Shown here piece after piece: positions 14,161 through 20,379 of a DNA stretch of 26,746 bases (positions within the stretch are counted from its first letter, which is position 1; every line of letters begins with the position of its first letter). The position numbers were made by a program, and so were the translations under genes. A model generated the notes under the pieces. It made no database searches. It was not told where the DNA came from and saw nothing but the letters and a program-made list of their open reading frames with translations. Origin of the DNA: 2-01-FULL-40-13 sp964433155 (GTDB lineage Bacteria > Patescibacteriota > Microgenomatia > UBA1406 > GWC2-37-13); assembly GCA_964433155.1 (NCBI GenBank), contig CAYSQE010000017.1, forward strand, positions 1 through 26,746. The letters run 5' to 3'.

Positions 14161-15879
14161 ATGCTCTACTCAAAACTCTTCCCAAAAACAAAAAAAACTG
14201 TTGCAAAATATGACTCCATAAACGCAAAATATCTTCAGCAAGCTGGATTTATCGATCAAACGATGGCTGGCGTATATAGCTATCTTCCTCTAGGCCTTAG
14301 AGTCCTCAACAGAATAGAACAGGTAATTAGAGAGGAAATGGATACAATTGGGCAGGAAGTATTTATGCCATCTCTCTCACCAAAAATACTTTGGGAAGCC
14401 ACTGATAGATTAGAAACGTTTGACGCGCTTTTTAAAGTGCTTGGCGCTAATAAACCATCTTTGGTAAAAAATTCTTCCGAATATATTCTTAATTCAACCC
14501 ATGAAGAAATTCTAATGCCTATTGTAAAAAAAAATATCATAAGCTATAAGGATTTTCCTTTTGGAATTTATCAGATCCAAACTAAATTTAGAAACGAACC
14601 TCGCCCAAAATCGGGACTTCTTAGAGGAAGAGAATTCAGAATGAAGGATTTATACAGTTTTCACACCTCACAGGAAGATTTTGAAAAATATTATGAAAAT
14701 GCAAAAAAAGTATATGTGAAGACCTTTGAAAGACTTGGATTAGGAAAAGATACAGTTATTGCTCTGGCCTCTGGTGGATCATTTACACAAAAATACTCTC
14801 ATGAATTTCAAACTTTTTGTGAAACAGGCGAAGATAGACTTTTTTACGTAAAAAGTAAAAAAATTTACTACAATCGTGAAGTTGCTCCAAGCAAAGCTCC
14901 GCCAGTAAAATACAAAGATAACAAAATGCTTCCTCGGAAAGATGTGCTAGGAAAAGGAATCATCGGCGTTGAGGAACTTGCGGATTATCTTAAAATTCCA
15001 GTTGAAAAAACAACCAAAACTCTTATTTTTGAAACAGATAAAGGTGATGTAATAGCTGTAGCTGTTCGTGGAGGATATGACGTCAATGAAGATAAATTGC
15101 GTAAAATAATTGGCTGTAAATGGTTGATTTTAGCTTCAGAAAAAAAGGTAAAAGAAGTAACGAAAGCCGAAGTAGGTTATGCAGGAATTCTCAATTTACC
15201 CAAAGAAGTAAAGATTTATATGGACGATTCTATGCAAGGAAGACTTAACTTTGAAACTGGTGCAAATAAAACTCATTATCATTCAATCAATGTAAATTTT
15301 GATAGAGATCTACCAGAGCCTGAAAAATTTTATGATTTTAAAGTCGCAAAGGACGGAGATTTGAATCCTGAAACTGGAGAGGTATACAAAATTTTAAATG
15401 CCTCCGAGGTTGGCAATATTTTTCCCCTTGAAACTAGATTCAGCGATGCATTTGACTATAAATTTACTGACAAAGATGGATCGCAAAAACCAGTTATTAT
15501 GGGCTGCTATGGAATAGGTTCGTCTCGAATCATGGGAGTCATAGTCGAAAAATTCCATGACGAACGCGGTATTATTTGGCCAGAAAGTGTGGCGCCATAT
15601 AAATATCATCTCATCGGTCTTGATATGAAAGATCTAAAAGTAAAAAAATGTGCATTTGCTGTCTACCAACTACTAACTACTAACCACCATCTTGAGGTGC
15701 TTTTTGACCATAGGGAAGACGTCTCAGCTGGCGAAAAATTTGCCGACGCTGATCTTATCGGAATCCCATATCGTTTGGTCGTTTCAAAAAGGACAGGAGA
15801 AAAAATTGAACTTAAAAAAAGAAGTGAAAAAACTTCCAAATTAGTCTCATTAGATCAATTAGTCAAATCCTTCGCATGA
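14161..15879 (+). CDS. proS: Prolyl-tRNA synthetase, bacterial type with editing domain
   Basis: ProS charges tRNA-Pro. Class II motifs are clear: motif 1 around GVYSYLPLGLRVLNRIEQVI, motif 2 RNEPRPKSGLLRGREFRMKDLYSFH, and motif 3 GCYGIGSSRIMGVIVEKFHDERG. Between motifs 2 and 3 lies the INS/YbaK-like editing domain (about 255-385, including KTLIFETDKGDVIAVAVRGG), which clears Ala-tRNA-Pro. The C-terminal anticodon-binding domain follows (FDHREDVSAGEKFADADLIGIPYRLVV). At 572 aa it has normal length. A stretch encoding YQLLTTNHH comes from the low-complexity DNA word CTAACTACTAACCA. It overlaps the next gene by 4 nt (ATGA). A tRNA-Pro(CGG) gene is also in this window. Confidence 0.96.
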   Translation: MLYSKLFPKTKKTVAKYDSINAKYLQQAGFIDQTMAGVYSYLPLGLRVLNRIEQVIREEMDTIGQEVFMPSLSPKILWEATDRLETFDALFKVLGANKPSLVKNSSEYILNSTHEEILMPIVKKNIISYKDFPFGIYQIQTKFRNEPRPKSGLLRGREFRMKDLYSFHTSQEDFEKYYENAKKVYVKTFERLGLGKDTVIALASGGSFTQKYSHEFQTFCETGEDRLFYVKSKKIYYNREVAPSKAPPVKYKDNKMLPRKDVLGKGIIGVEELADYLKIPVEKTTKTLIFETDKGDVIAVAVRGGYDVNEDKLRKIIGCKWLILASEKKVKEVTKAEVGYAGILNLPKEVKIYMDDSMQGRLNFETGANKTHYHSINVNFDRDLPEPEKFYDFKVAKDGDLNPETGEVYKILNASEVGNIFPLETRFSDAFDYKFTDKDGSQKPVIMGCYGIGSSRIMGVIVEKFHDERGIIWPESVAPYKYHLIGLDMKDLKVKKCAFAVYQLLTTNHHLEVLFDHREDVSAGEKFADADLIGIPYRLVVSKRTGEKIELKKRSEKTSKLVSLDQLVKSFA

Positions 15880-16709
15880 AAACCATAGTCACTCATCTCT
15901 CACCCGACCTTGATGCTATAGCCGCAGTCTGGCTTATCAAAAAATATCTGCCTGGTTGGAAAAATGCCATTGTCAAATTTGTTCCTGCGGGTACAACGCT
16001 TGACAACATTGCGCCTGATGACAATCCAGAGATTATTCATGTCGATACGGGCTTAGGAAAGTTTGACCACCACCAGTCAAATCAATTTACCTGCGCCTCG
16101 CAACTTGTTTATGAATATTTGATTCATCAAAAACACATCGGATCCAAAGATGCGAATGCTCTCGAAAGGATAACCGAGCTTATCACTGAGTTTGATCATT
16201 TTCATGAATGCTTCTACCCTGATCCAACTTCAGACAGATATAATGTGATGATTAATGAGATAGTAGAGGGACTCAAAAAAACAGTCAATAATGATCTTAA
16301 CGTCCTAGATTTGACGTTCAAATTGCTTGAAGCAACTCTAATTAATTTTAAAAACAAGCTAAGTGCCGAACATGAACTCAAAAAAGGTTACGAATTTAGA
16401 TCAAAATGGGGTAAAACTCTGATAGTATCGACTGCCAACTCTGAAGTTGGCAAACTTGCAATGAAGATGGGTTTCAATCTTGTGGTTACCAAAAATCCTG
16501 ATAAAGGTTATGTCCGCATTAAAACTCCACCGTCTAAAAATAATGACCTGACTCCACTGTATAAAAAAATCTTGAAAATAGATCCAAACTCGACATGGTT
16601 TTTCCATTCATCAAAAAGAATGCTTCTCAATGGAACCTCCAAAAATCCCACAATGAAAGCTACGTCTCTTACTATTGCTCAACTCATTGAAATAGTGAAA
16701 GGCGTATAA
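15876..16709 (+). CDS. DHH-like metal-dependent hydrolase, function unknown
   Basis: The N-terminal half carries DHH-superfamily features: VTHLSPDLDAIAAVWLIKKYLP, with H7 and D11/D13 like the first DHD motif, then IIHVDTGLGKFDHHQ (54-67), with D57 and D64-H65-H66 as further metal ligands. A third region EFDHFHECF may complete the site. Related enzymes include RecJ-like nucleases, nano-RNases and MYG1-like proteins. This protein is 277 aa and lacks an obvious DHHA1 GG motif; its C-terminal part (SANSEVGKLAMKMGFNLVVTKNPDKGYVRIKTP) resembles the substrate-binding side of such folds. It is coupled to proS by a 4-nt overlap. Substrate unknown. Confidence 0.65.
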   Translation: MKTIVTHLSPDLDAIAAVWLIKKYLPGWKNAIVKFVPAGTTLDNIAPDDNPEIIHVDTGLGKFDHHQSNQFTCASQLVYEYLIHQKHIGSKDANALERITELITEFDHFHECFYPDPTSDRYNVMINEIVEGLKKTVNNDLNVLDLTFKLLEATLINFKNKLSAEHELKKGYEFRSKWGKTLIVSTANSEVGKLAMKMGFNLVVTKNPDKGYVRIKTPPSKNNDLTPLYKKILKIDPNSTWFFHSSKRMLLNGTSKNPTMKATSLTIAQLIEIVKGV

Positions 16710-16710
16710 T
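16705..16710 (+). promoter_or_regulatory. -10 box upstream of rpsU
   Basis: TATAAT overlaps the stop codon of the DHH-like gene and lies 42 nt before the rpsU ATG. A transcript starting near 16717 would carry the SD hairpin at 16724-16739. Confidence 0.55.
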
Positions 16711-16723
16711 AGAATAAATACAA

Positions 16724-16743
16724 CTTTCGTTAGCGAAAGGAGG
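16724..16743 (+). promoter_or_regulatory. Hairpin overlapping the rpsU Shine-Dalgarno
   Basis: CTTTCG (16724-16729), loop TTAG and CGAAAG (16734-16739) form a perfect 6-bp stem. Its 3' strand shares the AAAG of the strong SD AAAGGAGG (16736-16743), which is 9 nt before the rpsU ATG. Such a hairpin could modulate ribosome access; feedback by a ribosomal protein is only a possibility. Confidence 0.65.
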
Positions 16744-16752
16744 CGTAAACTT

Positions 16753-16965
16753 ATGGTGTTTGTCAGCAAAAAAAAGGGTGAGTCAAAAGATAGTCTTTTT
16801 CGTAAATTTACAAGAATTTTTATCGAAGAAGATATGGTCACCGAGGTAAGAAAAAAACTTTTTTACAAAAAACCATCGATTTTGAGAAAGGAAAAAGAAA
16901 AAGAACTCTTGAAATCAAAACGCCCGATGAGGAATTTCAGAAGAAGACTAATGTATCACAAATAA
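16753..16965 (+). CDS. rpsU: Small-subunit ribosomal protein bS21
   Basis: A small (70 aa), very basic protein with the S21 pattern: KKGESKDSLFRKFTRIFIEEDMV, then VRKKLFYKKPSILRKEKEKELLK, and an Arg-rich tail MRNFRRRLMYHK. S21 sits on the small-subunit platform near the 3' end of 16S rRNA and helps initiation at SD-led mRNAs. It is one of only three genes here with a strong SD (AAAGGAGG). It is 1 nt from the ybeY-like gene. Confidence 0.85.
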   Translation: MVFVSKKKGESKDSLFRKFTRIFIEEDMVTEVRKKLFYKKPSILRKEKEKELLKSKRPMRNFRRRLMYHK

Positions 16966-16966
16966 T

Positions 16967-17317
16967 ATGCTCAATATTGTTACTTCTTCACGCTATAAAA
17001 TCAATAGAAAATTGATCAAGACCAAAGGTGATGAATTGATGAAAAAATACAATATTCATAGCAATGCCGTTTTAAACATAATTTTTGTCGGAAAGAAAAA
17101 AATGAAAAGTATCGCTGCCAAGTATAAGAATGAAGACGTTGCTCTGCCGGTATTAAGTTTTTCCTATCTCGACAACCCAAACAAAAATGAAGCTGTAATT
17201 GGCGAGGTCATTATTTGTTATCCTCAAGCCATTCTTCTTGCTGCTGAACGTGAAAAAAGAGTGGACGATATGTTGATGAAACTTATAACTCACGGAGTTG
17301 AGAATATTTTAAAATAG
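16967..17317 (+). CDS. ybeY: YbeY-like protein lacking the catalytic histidine triad
   Basis: YbeY is a zinc-dependent endoribonuclease for 16S rRNA 3' maturation and ribosome quality control. The family core is visible: VLNIIFVGKKKMKSIAAKYKNED (35-57), PVLSFSY (61-67, where the family has TDVLSFP) and GEVIICYPQA (79-88). The catalytic metal motif HGxLHLxGYDH should follow, but the protein ends THGVENILK: only His109 is present, the second His position is Asn, and the region holding the third His is absent after a TAG stop. It is therefore probably non-catalytic or needs a partner. No frameshifted continuation is seen before dnaX starts 9 nt later. It is downstream of rpsU in the same unit. 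Confidence 0.75.
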   Translation: MLNIVTSSRYKINRKLIKTKGDELMKKYNIHSNAVLNIIFVGKKKMKSIAAKYKNEDVALPVLSFSYLDNPNKNEAVIGEVIICYPQAILLAAEREKRVDDMLMKLITHGVENILK

Positions 17318-17326
17318 TTTTTTAGC

Positions 17327-18358
17327 ATGTTTTATTTAAAATATCGACCAAAAACAATTCAGGATCTGGATAATTCGCAAGTAAAAGAAATAGTCAAAAG
17401 AATTCTTACAGCCAAAGATTTACCCCATGCTCTTCTTTTCATCGGACAAAAAGGTACTGGAAAAACATCAACAGCCCGAATCTTTGCTAAAGCCATCAAC
17501 TGTCTGGAAAAAACGGCGTTTGAACCTTGTAATAAATGCAAAAATTGCCTTTCTATCGATTCTTCATCCTCATCAGACGTCATCGAGCTTGATGCGGCAT
17601 CAAATCGAGGCATAGAAGATATTCGCAACCTCATACGCGAATCGAACTTTTATCCCATGACAAATAAATTTCGAGTGTTTATCATAGACGAAGCACACAT
17701 GATCACCACAGACGCATTTAATGCTCTTCTTAAGACCCTTGAAGAGCCACCTGCGTCAGTTATCTTTATATTAGCTACGACGAATCAAGAAAAAATCCCC
17801 AAAACCATCGTTTCTCGCTGCGTCATTGTAAATTTTGCCAAGGCTAAAAAATCCGATATAATCTCTATGCTTAAAAGAATTGTCAGTAAAGAAAAAGCTA
17901 AGATTGATCCAGAACTGCTGCCCCTTATTGCCAAACATTCAGACCACTCCTTTAGAGACGCCACGAAAATTCTTGAGGAACTCATCGTACAGCAAAAACT
18001 TACCTTTAACGAAGGCAAACAGTTTTTGGGAATTCTGCGAGAAAATTTTTTTGACTCTTTACAAAAAAGAGATCTCAAGGAAACGCTTAGCTGGATTGAG
18101 GATTTTAGCCAGTCTGGTGGCAATATAAAGTATCTACTAGAGCAACTTCTTGACGAATTACGCCTGGCTCTTTTAGCTAAAAATGGAGTTAAGACAGATG
18201 AGGTTTCAGATTTATCTCTTGAAATGAAGGACATAATTCTTCTTATGAAGCTTTTTAGCGAAGCGTATAACAATCTTAAGATCTCGCCAATTGAATCATT
18301 ACCGCTTGAGATTGCAGTTGCAGAATACTACAATAAGACAAACAAAAATGGCAAATAA
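17327..18358 (+). CDS. dnaX: DNA polymerase III clamp-loader subunit (gamma-length DnaX)
   Basis: DnaX is the motor subunit of the clamp loader. Walker A is GQKGTGKTS (40-48), followed by the zinc module C-x8-C-x2-C-x2-C (CLEKTAFEPCNKCKNC), IELDAASNRGIEDIRNLI, Walker B VFIIDEAHM, LLKTLEEPP, sensor 1 ATTNQEKIPKTIVSRC and a short C-terminal collar domain. At 343 residues it corresponds to gamma: the tau extension for DnaB and polymerase contacts is missing, so replisome coupling must differ from E. coli. No SD precedes the ATG. ybaB follows, as in many bacteria; recR, usually the third member, is about 1.4 kb away on the other strand. Confidence 0.93.
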   Translation: MFYLKYRPKTIQDLDNSQVKEIVKRILTAKDLPHALLFIGQKGTGKTSTARIFAKAINCLEKTAFEPCNKCKNCLSIDSSSSSDVIELDAASNRGIEDIRNLIRESNFYPMTNKFRVFIIDEAHMITTDAFNALLKTLEEPPASVIFILATTNQEKIPKTIVSRCVIVNFAKAKKSDIISMLKRIVSKEKAKIDPELLPLIAKHSDHSFRDATKILEELIVQQKLTFNEGKQFLGILRENFFDSLQKRDLKETLSWIEDFSQSGGNIKYLLEQLLDELRLALLAKNGVKTDEVSDLSLEMKDIILLMKLFSEAYNNLKISPIESLPLEIAVAEYYNKTNKNGK

Positions 18359-18424
18359 ACAAATTGCAATTCATTTGTAATTTGAAATTTGTCATTTAGA
18401 ATTTATTAAGGAGGTGTCTAATTT
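18359..18424 (+). other. AT-rich spacer with the strong ybaB Shine-Dalgarno
   Basis: A 66-nt low-complexity spacer made of AATTTG/CAAATT-type words (AATTGCAATT is palindromic) ends with AAGGAGGTG (18408-18416), 8 nt before the ybaB ATG. This is the best SD in the window and fixes the ybaB start. Confidence 0.7.
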
Positions 18425-18691
18425 ATGATCAATCCACTCGGAGGATTAGGAGATTTACAGAAGCTTCAACAACAAGCCCAACAAATGCAGCAAGCGCTTC
18501 AACAAGAGCAGGTGGTCGTGGAAAAAAATGGTGTGAGAGTAGAGGTTAGGGGCGACCAAATAATCCAAGTGATAGAGGTGGACGGAGTGATTGAAAATCG
18601 CATTGCAGAAGCTATCAATGAAGCAATCAAAAAAACCCAGGAGTTAGCGGCAAAAAAATTGATAGAAATATCATCGCAACAACAACGTTAG
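18425..18691 (+). CDS. ybaB: YbaB/EbfC-family nucleoid-associated protein
   Basis: A small DNA-binding protein of 88 residues. The Gln-rich N-terminal helix (LQKLQQQAQQMQQALQQEQV) is followed by VEKNGVRVEVRGDQIIQVIEVDG, the beta-sheet segment typical of the family (usually ...g.v.v..nG...v..v.id), and a final helix ENRIAEAINEAIKKTQELAAKKL. Family members form tweezers-like dimers and bind DNA broadly. It lies downstream of dnaX, its classical neighbour. The strong SD sets it apart from most genes here. Confidence 0.88.
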   Translation: MINPLGGLGDLQKLQQQAQQMQQALQQEQVVVEKNGVRVEVRGDQIIQVIEVDGVIENRIAEAINEAIKKTQELAAKKLIEISSQQQR

Positions 18692-18695
18692 ATAT

Positions 18696-18774
18696 TTAGC
18701 TTTTAGCTTGTTAGACTTTTAGAGATTAGGGATTTTATTTCTAATAAGCTAATCAACTAACAGCTAATAATCTG
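18696..18774. repeat. TTAGCT-rich imperfect palindrome, copy 2
   Basis: This intergenic element between ybaB and prs starts with two TTAGCT words and a TTGTTAG segment, and ends with CTAATAAGCTAATC and CTAACAGCTAATAATCT, forming a long imperfect inverted repeat. The left arm agrees with copy 1 (1497 onward) at nearly all of about 30 positions. It could act as terminator for ybaB. Confidence 0.6.
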
Positions 18775-18782
18775 ATGAATCT

Positions 18783-19712
18783 ATGATTAAGCTCTTTTCC
18801 GGAACAGCTCATCCCAAACTTTCAAAGGAAGTCGCAAGACTTCTTGGTATTAATTTATCTAAGGCTGAGGTGGTAAGATTCGGAAACTCGGAAGTGAAGG
18901 TAACCATTCAAGAAGAAGTAAAAAATTCCACTTGCATCATCATACAACCCGCCACCGACCCGACCGATACAAATTACATGGAGCTTTTTTTCTTTTGTGA
19001 TGCCTTAAAAAGACAAGAGGCTGCAAAAGTTATAGCTGTAATACCGTATTTTGGTTATGCGAAACAAAATATGCAGCATAGAGTGGGAGAAAGCGTCTCG
19101 GTGAATGTAATAATTCGATTTTTAGAGGCGATTGGTTTTGATAAGATCTACACATTTGATCTCCATGATGAAGCAACAGCGGGTGTATTTTCCATCCCGT
19201 TTAAACATCTGTCCGCATTTCCAATGCTTGCAAATCATATCCGAGAATATTTCAAAAAAAACAAAGTCGATTTTAACAACGTCGCGCTTGTATCGCCTGA
19301 TCAGGGAGCGGTCGAAAAGGTGAGAAATTTTGGCAAAGTATTTTTCGGAACTGGTAATTTCAGTGAAGTAGTAATAGAGAAAAAAAGGGATCAAGACATT
19401 ATGCATAAAGCAAAACCGTTAGACCTATATGGTGATGTTGCCGGCAAAATTGTATTAATCATCGACGATATGATTGTATCTGGAAGCACAATTCTTCCGG
19501 CTATCGATCTGTGTCTTGAGAGACGAGCAAAAAAGGTGTATGTAACTGCAGTCCATCACGATTTCACAAGAGAAGCTCCAGCTGCTCTGCAAAAATCCAA
19601 ACTCGAAAAATTCTTTACTACCAATACTATCGCCCTTCAGGAAAAACAAAAATTTTCTAAACTCGAGGAAATTTCAATAGCGCAAATAATTGAAGATGAA
19701 TTGAAGTCATAA
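18783..19712 (+). CDS. prs: Ribose-phosphate pyrophosphokinase
   Basis: Prs makes PRPP from ribose-5-phosphate and ATP, feeding nucleotide synthesis. Family segments: KLFSGTAHPKLSKEVARLLG, RFGNSEVKVTIQEEVKN, YFGYAKQNMQHRVGESVSVN (the usual Y.RQDRK...R loop is degenerate), FDLHDEATAGVF (usually DLHSxQxxGFF), VSPDQGAVEKV, and the PRPP-binding loop IVLIIDDMIVSGSTI. At 309 aa it is of normal length. The changes DLHS to DLHD and DTGGT to VSGST suggest a divergent regulatory or active site, but ATP- and PRPP-binding elements are kept. Convergent with recR, with only 1 nt between the stop codons. Confidence 0.9.
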   Translation: MIKLFSGTAHPKLSKEVARLLGINLSKAEVVRFGNSEVKVTIQEEVKNSTCIIIQPATDPTDTNYMELFFFCDALKRQEAAKVIAVIPYFGYAKQNMQHRVGESVSVNVIIRFLEAIGFDKIYTFDLHDEATAGVFSIPFKHLSAFPMLANHIREYFKKNKVDFNNVALVSPDQGAVEKVRNFGKVFFGTGNFSEVVIEKKRDQDIMHKAKPLDLYGDVAGKIVLIIDDMIVSGSTILPAIDLCLERRAKKVYVTAVHHDFTREAPAALQKSKLEKFFTTNTIALQEKQKFSKLEEISIAQIIEDELKS

Positions 19713-19713
19713 T

Positions 19714-20379
19714 TTAATATTCATTTCTTCCCTCTATAGCCTTGCGAAGAGTCATATAATCGGCATATTCCAAACTTGCACCAATAGGAAGACCATAGGC
19801 TAGACGAGTAATTCTAAATTTTGCTCCAATTTGTTTTCTTAGATCATTCAATCTATCTCGAATATACATCGCCGTCGCTTCTCCCTCCATATCCGGATTC
19901 ATCGCTAAAATTACTTCAGTAATTTTAGCCCCTAACGAAGTCCCGTTCTGCGGGACGGAGTGGGGCTTTATACTATTAGATTTAATCCTATCTAGCAATT
20001 TCTCAATATATATATCTTCCGGACCTACATGATTTAATGGATCAATTTTACCATGGAGAACATGATAGACTCCTTTATAAATATTACCTGTCTCAAAAGA
20101 AAGAAGATCTAATACTTCCTCAACTACTGTAACGATTTGTCGATCACGATTGGGATCTTGATCAATTCCACAAATTTCCTCCTCTGTTAAGTTCAAACAA
20201 ATCTTACAAAGTTTAGTTTTAGATTTTAAAGAGATTATGTTTTGGGCAAATTCCTTAAGATCCCTTTCTGGGAGTCGCAGAAAATAAAATGCCAAACGAT
20301 TCGCGGTTTTTTCTCCTATTCCTGGCAATCGCTCAAGAAATAATGCTATTTGTTTTAAGCTGTTTGGTAAAGAATTCAT
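19714..20379 (-). CDS. recR: Recombination mediator RecR, with in-frame insertion
   Basis: RecR works with RecO to load RecA on gapped DNA. The helix-hairpin-helix ERLPGIGEKTANRLAFYFLRL, a zinc finger region (58-73) and a Toprim domain (IVTVVEEVLDLL ... EVILAMNPDMEGEATAMYI) are present. Two oddities. First, the fourth zinc ligand is Asp73 instead of Cys (C58, C61, C70, then CGID where the family has CxIC). Second, residues about 138-151 (KPHSVPQNGTSLGA) are an extra segment in the Toprim domain encoded by a GC-rich palindrome (19927-19967). The ATG overlaps the RNase J stop by 1 nt (TAATG), so the two are coupled. At 221 aa it is longer than the usual about 200. Confidence 0.92.
   Translation of the reverse strand: MNSLPNSLKQIALFLERLPGIGEKTANRLAFYFLRLPERDLKEFAQNIISLKSKTKLCKICLNLTEEEICGIDQDPNRDRQIVTVVEEVLDLLSFETGNIYKGVYHVLHGKIDPLNHVGPEDIYIEKLLDRIKSNSIKPHSVPQNGTSLGAKITEVILAMNPDMEGEATAMYIRDRLNDLRKQIGAKFRITRLAYGLPIGASLEYADYMTLRKAIEGRNEY
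19927..19967. repeat. GC-rich palindromic element inserted in recR
   Basis: A 41-nt stretch with outer arms AGCCCC (19927-19932) and GGGGCT (19962-19967), inner stem GTCCCG (19940-19945) and CGGGAC (19951-19956) with loop TTCTG. It is far richer in GC than the surrounding recR sequence and falls at a position where RecR proteins normally have no extra residues, keeping the frame. It resembles, in style, the Rickettsia palindromic elements that insert into genes. Confidence 0.75.

Noticed and set aside
17785..18273. 162-codon open frame antisense to dnaX
   Set aside because: It lies wholly opposite a strongly conserved gene, has no promoter or SD, and is Ser/Arg-rich as antisense frames of AT-rich genes often are.
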